The notes under the pieces were generated by a model. It worked only from the letters and a program-made list of their open reading frames with translations, did no database searches and was not told the origin of the DNA. DNA of 64,000 bases from contig NC_081821.1 in NCBI RefSeq assembly GCF_030704535.1, positions 1,131,001 to 1,195,000 on the forward strand, written 5' to 3'. Positions 10,960 to 22,872 of this stretch are shown piece by piece. The position numbers and the translations under genes are program-made. Position 1 is the stretch's first letter. Each line of letters starts with the position of its first letter. The DNA is from Vitis vinifera. Lineage: Eukaryota > Streptophyta > Magnoliopsida > Vitales > Vitaceae.

Positions 10960-11114
10960 GTCAGCAAATCAAACGTTGACTTCCCAACACAATGTCCTAA
11001 TAAAAAAATGCATTTATATAATTTTCTTATTATCCATGATTGATATCTTTGGTCAGCAAATCAACTGTCAACTGCCCAACAGCCCTAATACAAAAAGCAT
11101 TTATGTAATTTTTT
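10960..11114. repeat. Imperfect direct repeat, two copies
   Basis: Copy 1 (10960-11025) and copy 2 (11052-11114) both read GTCAGCAAATCAA ... CCCAACA ... CCTAATA ... GCATTTATRTAATTTT, with small indels, separated by 26 bp. Confidence 0.75.
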
Positions 11115-11366
11115 TCTAAAATTTTACTAACGATTTCTCTAGATGGAATCCACTGGATCCACACTCGGAATATAATAAAAAAATTGCAAAAACCACGGCA
11201 TGTTGCCCACTTACCGGATACCAAACGCAGCGGGTTTCAAATAGGATAAAAAAAAAAAATGATGGGTTGAAAAATAAACACTTTTAATCACTTATTTGAC
11301 TTTTACATCATGTTTTTTTTTTTTTTTTTTGGATTTTTACAAAAAAACAATTTATTTTTTAAATTT

Positions 11367-11585
11367 AGGTGGTTTGTTTTTCTACCTTTTTATGATTTAT
11401 AATTTTTTTACTAAATTAAAAAATTCAAAATATTTAACTTTTTTTAAATAAAAAATAATATATTGATTTTTTTTACTTTTTAATACTTAATAGAAATAAA
11501 ATAATACAAAAACAAACAACTTAATATTTAACACTATTAAGCATTAAGTTTTTATTTAGAATTAAGTAAAAAAATAAACACCACG
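11367..11585. mobile_element. MITE-like element, copy 1 (second copy at 51.8 kb)
   Basis: Ends GGTGGTTTGTTTTT and AAAAATAAACACCAC are approximate inverted repeats. The interior from 11381 (TACTTAATAGAAATAAAAT and further) aligns almost continuously with 51800-52008. No coding potential. Flanking it, AATAAACACTTTTAATCACTTATTT at about 11273 recurs near 11611, suggesting a larger duplicated target or a composite element. Confidence 0.6.
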
Positions 11586-11818
11586 TATGAGTATATAAAG
11601 GGTTAAAAAATAAACATTTTTAATCACTTATTTAAAAAAAAATGTTGTTAGGGTAAAAAGATATTTTTTAAAAAATATTAAGTATTTGATTAAATTTAGG
11701 AAACACTTTTTAAATTTTGAAAAATTACTTATAGCATTAAAAAATTATTTTTAGCATTTTTTGGAAAAACATTTGATAAATGATTCATCTAAAAAATGCT
11801 TTCATAGAAAACGTTTTT

Positions 11819-13405
11819 GTTAGTTTATGGGTTCTCCATTTTGATCATAACAGACCATGATTATTGTGAATGATTTTGAATCAGAAAACGAAACTCTCAC
11901 TTGATTAAGAGTTTGAGAAAAAATGGACATAGGTAAGGAATTTCAAACCTCTATAAAATTGTGTTTATTCTTTTCAACTTAATCTCTTTACATTTGTTCC
12001 TTATTTTACTTAAAATTGTTGTACTTGAAATTTTTTTTCAAAAACCCAATCCCTTCCCCTCTTGATTTTTTTCTTAATGAGATTAGTCTTATTTTGTCAA
12101 TTTTCATTAAAAGCATTTTGACTAAAAACATTGTCAAACTCACTCTAAAATTGATTTGATTCATTTGTTAGCCTATGGATTCTTTTAATCACATTTTGAT
12201 CATAACAAACCATGATTATTGCAAATGATTTGAATAAAGAAAGTTTCATTTTTTTATTTAAAAATTAAAAAGGATATTCAAGAAAATCATTAATTGATTG
12301 AATGAATGCAAAATTGAGGCATATGAAAGACCACTTCATCTTATGAAATATATGTAAGGTGAATGTGTTGGTGCACTTAGGATTTTCATATTAAGTCATG
12401 CATCTTTAAAAACTTAGTTTATGCGTTATTAAAGTTAAATTTTCATCAAAACTCAAGTTTTCTAATATAAACCTTAAGCAAATTATTTTAAAATTGACAC
12501 ATTAATATGTTGAAAGACCTTACATAAGTATTGGAAGTTAAAGAAATGTAGAAAGCTAGGTTTCGAGGACAAAATAGATGAACCAGTCAAGGGGATTTGC
12601 CAACCTGCTCAACCAATTAAGTCTTCCCGGTCGATGAGCGGTCATAGGATGCAAAAATATTCTCTCTTTTCCAATAGTTATGCATTCCCGGTCGAGAGTG
12701 AAATATTTCCCAATTGAGGCCCAATGGTCACCTGTCATGCATTTAATGCTTAACAACTAATCAACTGGTCGATGCTACTTTTTGACATTTTTTATGACCG
12801 ATACTAGAAACTTATAAATCGAAAGTTCTACTACATTTATATGTAAAAGAACACCTACAATCAATTTCTTACTTACCCTTTCTTCATTCAAAGCTCTCAT
12901 TTCTTTCATTTGATACATTAACCGTTTACATGCATATCATTTAGTGCACCTTGTCATTCATCTTAGTTTTCTTGTGTTTGAACTTTTATTAAGCTAAATT
13001 GAGAGTTTCCTTAATTGTTGATTAAGTGAGGTTGTGTAAATAAAAAGCTTCAAGTTAATAAATATTTGAAGGATTGTGTAAGAGTTCATTAGAGTTAGAA
13101 TCCAAATGTAAAAACTTTGGAAGTTTGGTTGAAACTTCAAGGATAGTGGAACTCTCACTCGATTAAGAGTTTGAGGAAAGTGGACATAGGTAAGAAGTGT
13201 CAAACCACTCTAAAATTGTGTTTATTCTCTCCAACTCAATCTTTTTACATTTGTTCCTTATTTTACTTAAAATTGTTGTACTTGAATTTTTTTTTCAAAA
13301 GCCCAATCCCTTCCCCTCTTGATTGTTTTTCATATTAGTCTTGTTTTCTCAATTTTCATTAAAAGCAATTTGACTAAAAACATTGTCAAACTCATTCTAA
13401 AATTG
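11819..13405 (+). repeat. Tandem LTR-like repeat; first copy carries a ~0.9 kb internal deletion
   Basis: Two blocks recur in the same order. Block X (TTTTGATCATAACAGACCATGATTATTG) is at 11819-11888 and 12166-12244. Block Y (ACTCTCAC, then GATTAAGAGTTTGAG, GTGTTTATTC and CCCAATCCCTTCCCCTCTTGA) is at 11890-12153 and 13149-13405. In the first copy X and Y abut; in the second they are about 900 bp apart. The 12.55-12.75 kb part holds CCGGTCGA-type motifs, and block Y has GGACATAGGTAAG, both familiar from plant copia LTRs. I infer two LTR copies, one internally deleted. No internal domain or PBS is visible. Confidence 0.65.
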
Positions 13406-14211
13406 TCTTTTCAAAAAAAATAATAGTGTTTTTTTTTATAGTCTTTCTATTAAAAGTATTTTTTATGATTTTTTTAAAAGTATTTTGGGAAAAAGTATTC
13501 ATCAAAGAAACGCTTAAAATCAATTTTCAATATTTAAAAAAAAAATTAAATAAAATATTTTTTCTAAAAGTATTTATTACGTCAGAAATACATCTAAAAA
13601 ACACTATAATCGGTTTTTAATTCACTTTTTACATTAAACGTATATTTTAACAAAAATAATTCATTTTTTGTCATTTAAAAAAATAAGTTCTACATGAGAT
13701 TTTAAGGAGTTGTAGTTGTAGAATTATTTGTACAAGAATGCCTTTTTAAAAAATATTTTTAAGAATTATGGATGGTATCCTTGTGAAAAGCCCTTTTCAA
13801 ATGAGCGGGCTGACCAAGCTTTTTTTGGACCTCTGCTGATCTGCAGCCAAGCTTATTGGCTAAATCACCAAATTTGACCTTGATTAATATTTGTTAATTA
13901 TGTATTTAGGTTTTATCATTAAGTATTGATTAAAATAATAGAGAAAATGCATGTATGGTCAAATGTGAAGCACCATTAAAATAGTTCGACATCCACCGTG
14001 TTGAGACTAGGTCTTCCACGTGGGCTTCTGATGAATCAAACCCACACACAGAGTGTGGTTTGATTTATTACGTAAGTCTTAAATAAATTCATTAAAAATA
14101 TGTTTCATTAAATTATTACGTAAGACAAAATTTAATAATTTTAAATTATGAAAAAATACGTAAGTCTTAATAATCTTTTTAAAAAAATTCCATATTTATT
14201 GATTTAATTTG

Positions 14212-14252
<41 letters not shown>

Positions 14253-15766
14253 TTTTAATTCCTCGGCTAATCAATAATGTCTCTTTGGGTGTAATTGTAA
14301 TATTTAGAATGATTATTATTTTTTTTTGATGATATATTATATAATTTATATTAAATTATTTAGCATGACAACAAGTATTTTTTATGCCATTTCTTAAAAA
14401 AAAATTATATATTTTCCCTAAACCAAATGAATCAAATCAAACCATATCAAATTGATTCTAATTTAATTAAAATCATTTAAAATTATCTAAAAATCAATCA
14501 AAATTAAATCATACTTACCCTTTTTTTTTTAATTTTTGGACCATATTTTTTCCTCTTTAACTTTTTTTTTATTAATTTTTTCACTTTTTCTTTTCTTAAA
14601 ACCAAACATAACAAAACAAGATACAATAGTAGAAAGTTTTACTATTTCAAGAATAAAATATAATAAAAATTATTTTAAAACTTTATATACTTTAAAATTA
14701 TTCATTTAAATAAATCGTATATAAAACTTTTTATCATATTTAAATTAAAGATAACTCGAGAATAATTATAAATTATTATAATAAAAAAAGTAATATTCAT
14801 AATTCTATTATATTTATTAATAAATGATATTTAAAAGTTATTTTAGGATCTAAATATTTATTATTATCATCATATTTATAAATAAATAAATAAATACAAC
14901 AACGTATTAATTTATAGGTATTCTACTTGGTACTCTCATTTCATAAAAATAAAATTAAAAAATACAAAACTTTATTATATAATTTAAAGGAAACCTTAAA
15001 AAATTATTACACAAACAAAGGTCCATACTCCCGACAAATGTATACCCAATATAGGGTTCATTTTTCAACTAATTCAACACATAAATTATAGCGTTCACAC
15101 ATTTTATCCAACTAGCTTCGTAGTTTTGATAATTAACTAGTGAGTTAATTGGAGAATGATTTAAAAAATTACCAAATAAATAATCTTTGTATTTCATTTG
15201 GAAAACAGATAATAATCTTAATTTGTTAATATTTTTGTCCTAAATTAGAGTTATGTTTGGTTATATGAAAGTACTAAAAAATATTTAAAAAATTAATTTT
15301 CATGTTTGGTTTTATTAAGTAAAATACGGAAGAATGTGAAATATAATAAAAAATGTATAAATTTATTAATTATCTAATTTAATATAAAAGATAAAAAAAA
15401 TAAGTAAAATAAGTTTGAAATTTCATAAAAAAAATTATTATTTTTAAATCTATTTTTTATTTTTTTATTTTTTTTGCCTCGAATTTTCTCCAACCTCATC
15501 CCAATTTAGTTTCATATCCAAAGAATATGCTTTTTTTTTTCTTTTTTTCTTTTTTGAGTTTTTCCTTTTTTGATTCATTATTCCATGCACCGCAGGAGTT
15601 GACCAATTCACTGCATTGCAATTTGCAACTTGCAACTTGCAACTTGCAGTGGGCCTCCCTTGAGGTCTTGAGTCTTGACGTTATCTCGAAGTATACGAAT
15701 TCAAACTAAAAGCATCTGGGATTGACCCATATAATAATAGTAATAATTTAAGCACAGAAATGATAC
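13406..15766. other. AT-rich intergenic stretch
   Basis: No gene seen. It contains a (TA)n tract at about 14215-14246 and an isolated MITE-family left end (TTATGTTTGGTTATATGAAAGTACT) near 15247 without a clear right end. A CAACTTGCAACTTGCAACTTGC triple repeat lies near 15625, in the presumptive upstream region of the SAUR gene. Confidence 0.5.
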
Positions 15767-15786
15767 GGGTTATATATGAGGCGCCC

Positions 15787-15794
15787 TATATAAA
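15787..15794 (+). promoter_or_regulatory. TATA box of the SAUR gene
   Basis: TATATAAA in CCCTATATAAAGGG, 173 bp upstream of the ATG. This fits a short 5' leader of about 140 bp. Confidence 0.7.
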
Positions 15795-15966
15795 GGGACT
15801 GCGGTTGCCTCTTTCTTTCAGAGATCAGCTTCTGTCTTCTCTTTCTCTAAAGCTTTGTTTTCAAGCTTTTCAGCGCTGATTAATTACCCATAAGGGCACA
15901 GAAGTTGTCAAAGTATATGTCCTTCTTCTTGGAAGATCAACTCTTTCTGAGTCTGTGATTGTAAGA

Positions 15967-16461
15967 ATGGATTCTGTAAAGGGGAAAGGGAAGAAATCTG
16001 TGATGCTCAAGGCATGGGAGAGATGGCAATCCATATGTCCCAGAGCCAAGAAATCAATATTACTGATCATCCCATTTAGCCCTTCAAAAACATCAGAAGT
16101 TGGTAAGCCTAAAAAAAAGTCCCCAATGCCTCCCAAAGGCTACTTCCCAGTCTATGTCGGAGCCCAGAAACAACGGTTCGTGATCAAGACCCAGCTCGCC
16201 AAGCACCCACTATTCAAGACGCTGCTAGAGGAAGCTGAATTGGAATATGGGTACAGTAATGGAGGCCCTGTGTTGCTTCCATGCGATGTTGATACCTTCT
16301 ACGAAGTGTTGGTACAAATGGAGAGTGGTGGGGCTCAAGAGAGTAGTTCCCGTGGCGGCACGTTTAGCTTCCTGAGCCCATCTCCTCGTCCGGGCTGCGG
16401 CGAAATGGCCGAGGGTTATGGCCACTACAGCCTGCTCAGTCCATCTCGGATGGTTAGGTGA
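15967..16461 (+). CDS. SAUR-family auxin-responsive protein, intact
   Basis: A single-exon gene of 164 codons, intronless as SAURs normally are. The first ATG in frame is at 15967 (MDSVKGKGKK); upstream in-frame codons are not ATG. Residues 58-117 are the SAUR domain: GYFPVYVG, QRFVIKTQLAKHPLF, LLEEAELEYGYSNGGPVLLP and a CDVDTFYEVL helix. The N-terminus is basic, and the Ser/Pro-rich C-terminal tail ends GHYSLLSPSRMVR. SAURs are short-lived auxin-induced proteins; in the better-studied members they inhibit PP2C.D phosphatases and promote cell expansion. I infer the same role here. A close paralog, broken by a stop, is at 2-373, so this was a tandem SAUR pair before the copia and other repeats expanded the 15 kb between them. 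Confidence 0.93.
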   Translation: MDSVKGKGKKSVMLKAWERWQSICPRAKKSILLIIPFSPSKTSEVGKPKKKSPMPPKGYFPVYVGAQKQRFVIKTQLAKHPLFKTLLEEAELEYGYSNGGPVLLPCDVDTFYEVLVQMESGGAQESSSRGGTFSFLSPSPRPGCGEMAEGYGHYSLLSPSRMVR

Positions 16462-18320
16462 ATTGAGCATCGACTGATTCCACAAGGTCTGATGAGCTTT
16501 CCTCAGTAACCCCACATGCCATTGCTTCGATGCCATGCAGCGCCTTCATACTCCCTACGGAAAAGTCAGCTGAGTCGAAAAGGTGAAAGCACGCAGGGAC
16601 GAAGCTGGTGGGGATTTGCCGGCCGGTTGTGCTTTTCCCAAGGCTTATGGTTTCTATAGCCTTCATGTTTGTGAATATCGATCTTTTGCGATTATGTGAG
16701 GAGTGTTGGCCTGCAACCTTTGTACTATGAAAGTTGTAGACATTCCCATGAAAGAAAAACTCTCCTTTCAAAATCCTCCCACCATTAAAACTAATTAATT
16801 CAAAGCTGAGACAAAAAGAAAGAAAAATATGTGTACACAATGGTTTTTTTTGGAAGTGCATGGTAATGCAAATTTATCGATCTTGGATAGTTGCAGGTGT
16901 TTCAAATCTATGTTAGAAAAGCATTAACCATCTCTTCATAAAAATCAAGTGGTAGCAAATAAGGTAGGTCGAATCGTTTATGAAATTTGATATCATCATC
17001 ACCATCAGAATAACACATCACAGGCTGAAAACCAGCCTTGTTGTACTCCAAAATTTCCTCGCCTCTGGTTTTTCGATTGAAGTTAGACTATTTCATCTAA
17101 GAACAAGTTAGTTAATAGAACAGAGTAGTTAAATCTTTTAAAATCTTCTTAATCTTTACGGCATCTTCTAAAATACTTCCCAGTAGATGAGGCTATCGAT
17201 CTCTGAATTTTCATATGTCAAACAAAGGAATAAATCAAACAGAAGATTCCACTGTCCTCCCTTTTTCAAATGATCATTTTCATGATCACCAAACACAAAT
17301 TTTCACCCAAAGAGACTTTTAAAATCCATTTCTGTTCATGAAATCTTAAAGAATTTTAAGTTCGCATTCATTCAAGTCAACACTTCTCTTCGGTTTTTTT
17401 TTTTTTTTTTGCCGAATAAGAACTGGCGGTGTCTTTTCTTGATTCTTCAGTTCTTCCTCACTTTCTTTTGGATAAGAAAGGCGTTAAGTCTTCGTTGTTT
17501 CTTGACTTTGAATATGAGAATTAGGGATCTTTGACCATTTTCTCCGTTTCTTTCTTTCTTTTTTGTGGGTAGAGTTGATTCTAGTTTAATTAATGCCTTA
17601 ACCCCAATGTGAAACAGCCGGGAATTATTATTAACTGAACGTCTAGGACTTGGCGTCAAGACAAATAAATAATTGAGAAGTTAAAATATTCCAATTAGTC
17701 TCCATTAATTGGCTTGCATGGGGTTACGTGGGAAATTTGAAATTTGAATTAATTTATCTGAAATTTGTATTAATTTATCTGAAATTAATGATGGAGATTC
17801 TATGATATAGAGATTAATTTATATATTAAAATATAGTTTAAGTTAACTAATAAGCTTTTATTTAATTCTTATATATAACTTTCTAATATGTAAATGTTAG
17901 TCTAATTATATATATATATATATATGAGTGTGACACAAACTTTGAATTTGGGTACGTTCTAAAATATTAATAAAAGATTTAATCTTGGGTATATTGAATA
18001 TTAATTAATTTTAAATTAAGATGATAAAAGTCCAACCTAAAAATTGGTATTAGATACAACCATCAATCATGGGAGTTGAAATTCTCACAAGACATAAGTT
18101 TTTCAATAATTTATTAATGGAATAACCTATTTTCTAATATTATTAAACCTTTTATTGTTTATACCAAAAAATAAAAAAAGTCACATGAGAGAAGGTGGTC
18201 ACCCAAGAGGGAGTTTTGCTCAGATTTTCATTTTTGAGTTTCACTAACAAATTAATTAACATGTTTTATAGCCTTAAGTAGAAATTCAAAATTTTGTTTT
18301 TAATAATAAAATTCATTTAC
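16462..18320. other. SAUR downstream region and AT-rich spacer
   Basis: No further gene is supported. Antisense frames over and just after the SAUR gene (about 16225-16861) mirror its coding sequence and have no recognisable domain. A TA microsatellite lies at about 17905-17925. Confidence 0.5.
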
Positions 18321-18525
18321 ATTATGTTTGGTTCCATAAAATTTAAGGGAAAATATGAGAAAAATAAAATAAAAAATAAAGTTAAAGTTATTAAATTATT
18401 TTTACAATTTCTAATTAATTGTAATTTTTTATAAAAAAAAAATTCTATATGACAACCAAATATGATAAAATCATTTTTCGTAATTTTTTTCATTTCTTTA
18501 GTACTTTACAGGATCCAAATATAAC
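18321..18525. mobile_element. MITE of the TATGTTTGGTTCC family (copy C)
   Basis: Left end ATTATGTTTGGTTCCATAAAA and right end TTACAGGATCCAAATATAAC form imperfect inverted repeats matching copies A and B. The core is AT-rich and non-coding. Confidence 0.6.
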
Positions 18526-18955
18526 CTTAATAACTAAAATATGAAAAATAATTGAAATTATATATTTATCTATAATGCAAAGGTTTTTAGAGTGTTTTTG
18601 TATCTTTTTAATTATTCCTCACAAATTCTCCACAAAAAAACACCTTAATTTTATTCTAGAAAATTAGCATATTTTACAATAATTTTTCAAAAATAATACT
18701 AATATTAGAAAAATATTATTAATAAGCAATAACCACATATTCAGACATCACCTCCTAACCAAAGCTTTTTTTTTCACTCTTTCATATACTATACTAGATA
18801 TTACACTTAAAAAAATGTTCAATATTAACTAATTTAATCCATAATTATGATATCACATATTGGTTAAGGGGAAAAGTTTAAGACATTAATAGCCTTCTTT
18901 TTTAACCGTAAGCCATGTTTCAAAACCGTGAAAGTCTAATAAACTCAAAACAAAT

Positions 18956-20834
18956 TGTAATACCCAAAACCCAATTTAGGGGTAAAATCATAATTTGAAA
19001 ATTATTAATTAATTAAAGTAATTTAATAAGGGTAAAAACATATTTTTGTATTTAAAACCCTTAAATATAAATTAGATATTTCATATCTTTTCTATTCAGA
19101 AAACCCTTTTACACAGATATTAAAAAGATCAGAGAGCATAGGGGTAAAGATTTGAAGGTGTAGGATTTGAAAATCAATTTTTCAGGTAAGATTTTTAATC
19201 CTTAAATTAATATTTTATATTTATTAATTAGTTTTGAACACTTTAGATATTATTTGGAATATCTCAATTTTGATTAGGGTTCATTTAATTAATTTCTAGG
19301 TCAAAAAGATTAAAAATTTTATAAACATAGTTTGAATTACATAAAATTTGTGAGTATGGAGGTTAAAAGTTTTGACTTTAGAGAGGAAAAAAAAATGATG
19401 AAAGATGCCTAAGAAGGATTTGGCATGTTGAAAAAAAAAAAAAGAATTTCATGAGTATTTGTTAAGTTTTAGTATGAGATTTAAATAATACTAATAATAG
19501 TTTAATGCAAATAAATATTCTTAAAAGATTAAATTTAGATAAGTTAGAAAAAAAATTATTATTTAGGAAGTTGAAAATAATATTTGATGGTAATAATATT
19601 AATATGAAAAATTAATTAGGATCCATAATACTAAATAAAATATTTTTAAGATTGTCAAATTTGTATATTTAGATAAATAACTAATAATCAATATTGTGTA
19701 TAATATTATATTAGGTGATAAGTAAATTCGTCAAGCTAAATACTTCAAGTTTTTGAGTACTTCTTCGAGGTAAGGGAAATTAATGCAGATTTTTATAAAA
19801 GAAAATAATTTTCTTTTTATATTGTATTTTGAAATGTGTAAAAATATTATTTTTATCTTTTCGCATGGATCAAATATGTGTTTTGCATGGAAAACCTTTT
19901 TGAGAATTTTCTTTGTTTATTTATGAAAAGTGAAAAATTAAGGAGATATGATATTTTGTTTTGTAAGTTTGAATTAATGAAATAAAGTGTTCGACTTTGG
20001 ATTATATGGTCCCAGTCAACGAGTTATAATTGTTGACATCTTCAGCCCTAATCAACGGGTTATAATAGTTGATATTATATGACCCTAAACATATTATAAT
20101 AGTTGACCTTATGGCTCTAGTCAACGGGTTATAATTATTGACATTTGGTTTTGTTCACTTTAAATTGAACAAATTTGAAACTAGTTACTCAATTGTGAAG
20201 TCCCACCTAATTGGACACCATTTGTCATGCGATAACCAGAGTAAAGATATTTTGAATGTATTTGATTTGGTTTTGATGAGAAATTGTTTTGAAATGGATA
20301 CGAGAAAGTTTTGTTGAAAAGTTTGAATGTATTAATCTTTTGAACTCAAAAGTTTTTATGAAAATAAGTATATGTTATATCTCTAATTTGCAAGCATGAT
20401 TGAAAATGTTTTATTCATGAAACTGCATTGATGTTCCTTATTGAGTTTTAAACTCATGCCCTTTCGTTAATAATTTTTCAAGTACTCTCAGTTTAGGTGA
20501 GGAGTGATGACTAGGTTGGGGAATTTTTCTTTGTTAAGATTTTGGTTCAAACTTTATTTTGAACATTGTTTAGATGTTAAATTTTAATTCATGTTTAAAT
20601 TATTTGAATTTTGAGTTATTTGGACAATAACACTTTGGTTTATACATTATTTTTTTTTTAAAATTGATACTTGGAAATTTCAGATGAATTTTATCCTACT
20701 ACTCTGAACATGAATTTGGTAATTGGTAATTTCCAATTACAAAACGAATGTTTATGTTTGTTTTAACTTTGAGCCTTTAGGCTTAAGGTGTGAAATGATC
20801 GTCATGCTCTTAGAGTGGGTTTTAGGGCGTAACA
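18956..20834. mobile_element. Solo LTR, 1,879 bp, probably Ty3/gypsy
   Basis: Begins TGTAATACCCAAAACCC and ends TTTTAGGGCGTAACA, so it has TG...CA termini. It is flanked by a perfect 5-bp duplication, CAAAT (18951-18955 and 20835-20839). No internal coding region, PBS or second LTR is present, which fits a solo LTR left by LTR-LTR recombination. TGTAAYACCC...GGGYGTWACA ends are familiar from plant gypsy LTRs (recall). Orientation was not determined. Confidence 0.85.
20015..20142. repeat. Repeated paired-arm motif (GTCAAC...GTTGAC) inside the solo LTR
   Basis: Units are at 20015-20037 (GTCAAC, 11-base centre, GTTGAC), 20051-20073 (ATCAAC...GTTGAT) and 20120-20142 (GTCAAC...ATTGAC), plus a decayed copy at about 20086-20106. 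The centre is (A/G)GGTTATAAT-like. The second unit changes both arm ends together. Confidence 0.75.
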
Positions 20835-20839
20835 CAAAT

Positions 20840-21246
20840 ACTATCTATGGATGAGGAAGCGGGTCATTACAATTACAATAAGTATGAATTCCATTTCCCA
20901 ATCAAAATAATAGGATACATTTAAACTCTGAAATCACATGATATTATTATCAGCAAATACAGAACAAACTTCTCAATTGAATAATAAACAACATCAAAGA
21001 GAAAAAAAATTTGATAGGACAGACACTGGAACCTCCACATAAATTCAAAGAAAATGAGCACAGAGAAGAAACAGGGGACACAATTGCACTTCTACAGCCT
21101 TTGATTCAGAGTCACCATCCTCTCCTTTTGAATTGATTTATATTCATTAGGATTTGGAGGCATGTAGTCCATCAGGGTTTCAGTTGTTTGAAGAATAAAA
21201 AAACCAGAAAGAACCTCCATGAAAACCAGCACCAGACCACTGGTTT
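20840..21246. other. 3' flank of the BAHD gene
   Basis: No other gene seen. The part next to 21247 is probably the 3' untranslated region of the minus-strand acyltransferase, by position only. Confidence 0.4.
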
Positions 21247-22644
21247 CTAGAACTGCATCAGTTCTTCAAACACCTTCATAGCTGAAGCTGGCAAACCCAG
21301 AAGCACATTTATGCTTTTCCTTTCTTTTCCATGAGATAAGAACAGAATCACTTCCTTCTCCGGCAAGGCCACCGGCCCTGACAAAATGGGCTCCCCCCAT
21401 CCGAAGTCTGTGGTATGGAAAGACAGCCTAGACCAAGTAGTAACGAGGAGTGTCGCAGCAAGAGAAGGCCTGGCTCTTGTGATCTCGAAATAGTCTATGG
21501 CTGACCTCATGAAGCTGTCTGTCACCATCTTAACTGCCTCCTGAACCAGCCCTACTGCAAATGAAAGTGGGTTCTCCAGCAGCTCACCTGCGCTGCAGAG
21601 AGAATTTGTCAACACAATCCCATTCCCACAGTAGCCTGTCGGTATTGGTGGCTGGAATCTGGACCGTCCGTCGACAGCAAAGAGGAGCTTCGTCTGTTGC
21701 TCGGGCTTCATGCCCAAGGCCTTGCTGCGAGCCCTCCAGACAAAGGCGGAGAGGGCTTCAAATGTAGTGCACTTGGGGAGAACCCCGTCTTCCATGGCTA
21801 TCATCTTGAGTTGATCAAGCTTTTCAGGGTCGAAACAGAAGGATCTGTAGAGCATTTCCTCCTCATAAAGCTTCATGGTGTTTGATACATCCTCAATTTC
21901 AGCGAATTCATGATGGGGGAACTCTATCTTGGGTGGGTTTCTAGCTCTGAGTATGCTCCTGTCCAGGAATGGAGGCACCTTCAGGGGCAAGCCTCTGGCA
22001 GTTTCCCCCCATGAGTTCACAAATTCCATGGCACCAAGCCCATCAAATATACAGTGATTCATACATAGCCCAAGAACAAATCCTCCACACTTGAACTTAG
22101 TCACCTGAAAACATAAACTTATCAGCCTTAAACTGTCTCAGAATCAATAGAATAAATCATCAAGAACATTAGTTCATATTTTGAGTTCAGAGCTACAAAC
22201 CTGAGCAACAAGAGGAGGTGTCTCCAGTATGTTCCTAGCACCAGGAATATCATAAACAAGCTTCCCAAGAGTCACGGGGTCGGGTTTTGTTATGTCGCCG
22301 ATCTCTTCTACAGCACAATTAGCTTCAGCCTCGACAAAAACAGCACCTTCCCCGGTACAATCCACAATCAGTTTACCCTCTGAGCTGATCGTTAGCCTCC
22401 CAGCAAGGGGGTAGTAGTGAACAAGAACCTTTGATAAGGCATCCTTGATGATTTCTGCAGCTCTCTCATTGCCTTTGGCCTCAGATTTAAAGCAGTAAAT
22501 AGTTCGAACAATCACTGCAATGTTCTGGTCGAGGTTGGAGAGGAAGTAGAGACCCTTCTCTGTGTCCTCTGCCGGAGGAACCAAGGTTGGTTCCTCTTGC
22601 TTAACACTAAGTTCAAACACACCATTGCTGCTAGCCTTTGCCAT
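21247..22644 (-). CDS. BAHD acyltransferase, omega-hydroxyacid O-feruloyl transferase-like
   Basis: Two exons: 22644-22201 (148 codons) and 22104-21247 (285 codons plus stop), split by a GT-AG intron in phase 0, giving 433 residues. HXXXD is H165-CIF-D169 (NHCIFDGLG) at the start of exon 2, and DFGWG is at 381-385; these are the catalytic and structural BAHD motifs. The N-terminus ([16 protein letters not shown], then [20 protein letters not shown]) is of the type I know from feruloyl-CoA:omega-hydroxyacid feruloyl transferases. Those cytosolic enzymes esterify ferulate to omega-hydroxy fatty acids for suberin and wound periderm. The exact substrate is inferred. I chose the ATG at 22644 (MAKASSNG); an upstream in-frame ATG at 22674 adds ten residues and would lie just after a leader-intron acceptor. 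Confidence 0.9.
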
Positions 22645-22681
22645 TAGAATGCAGTCTCCAAGATCAGAGAACAAAAAAAAC

Positions 22682-22771
22682 CTAAGGAAAAAAAAAAAAA
22701 AAGGTTAACAAAGATGAGCTAAAAAACAGATTTTTAGAAGCAGAATTCTGAGAATTCTGTAAGAAACATAC
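22682..22771 (-). other. Predicted intron in the 5' leader of the BAHD gene
   Basis: On the minus strand CTGCAG|GTATGTTTC (donor, 22771) and a long poly-T tract ending TTCCTTAG (acceptor, 22682) delimit a 90-bp intron just upstream of the start codon. Prediction from splice motifs only. Confidence 0.5.
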
Positions 22772-22860
22772 CTGCAGAGTGGGAAGATTGAATCAGAGAC
22801 AAATGGGGTTCTTACTGAAATGAGGTGGGTTGCATATTTCTTTGGGAATGAAGCAGAGGG

Positions 22861-22872
22861 GATATATATAGA
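22861..22872 (-). promoter_or_regulatory. TATA-like box upstream of the BAHD gene
   Basis: CTATATATATCC on the minus strand, about 220 bp from the ATG and about 95 bp upstream of the predicted leader-intron donor. Confidence 0.5.

Noticed and set aside
15247-15500. Possible further full MITE starting TTATGTTTGGTTATATG
   Set aside because: Only the left terminus is convincing; no inverted right end was found, so it is noted only as a partial end.
16225-16861. Antisense frames of 103 and 135 codons over and after the SAUR gene
   Set aside because: They mirror the GC-richer SAUR coding sequence and its 3' flank, with no recognisable protein features.
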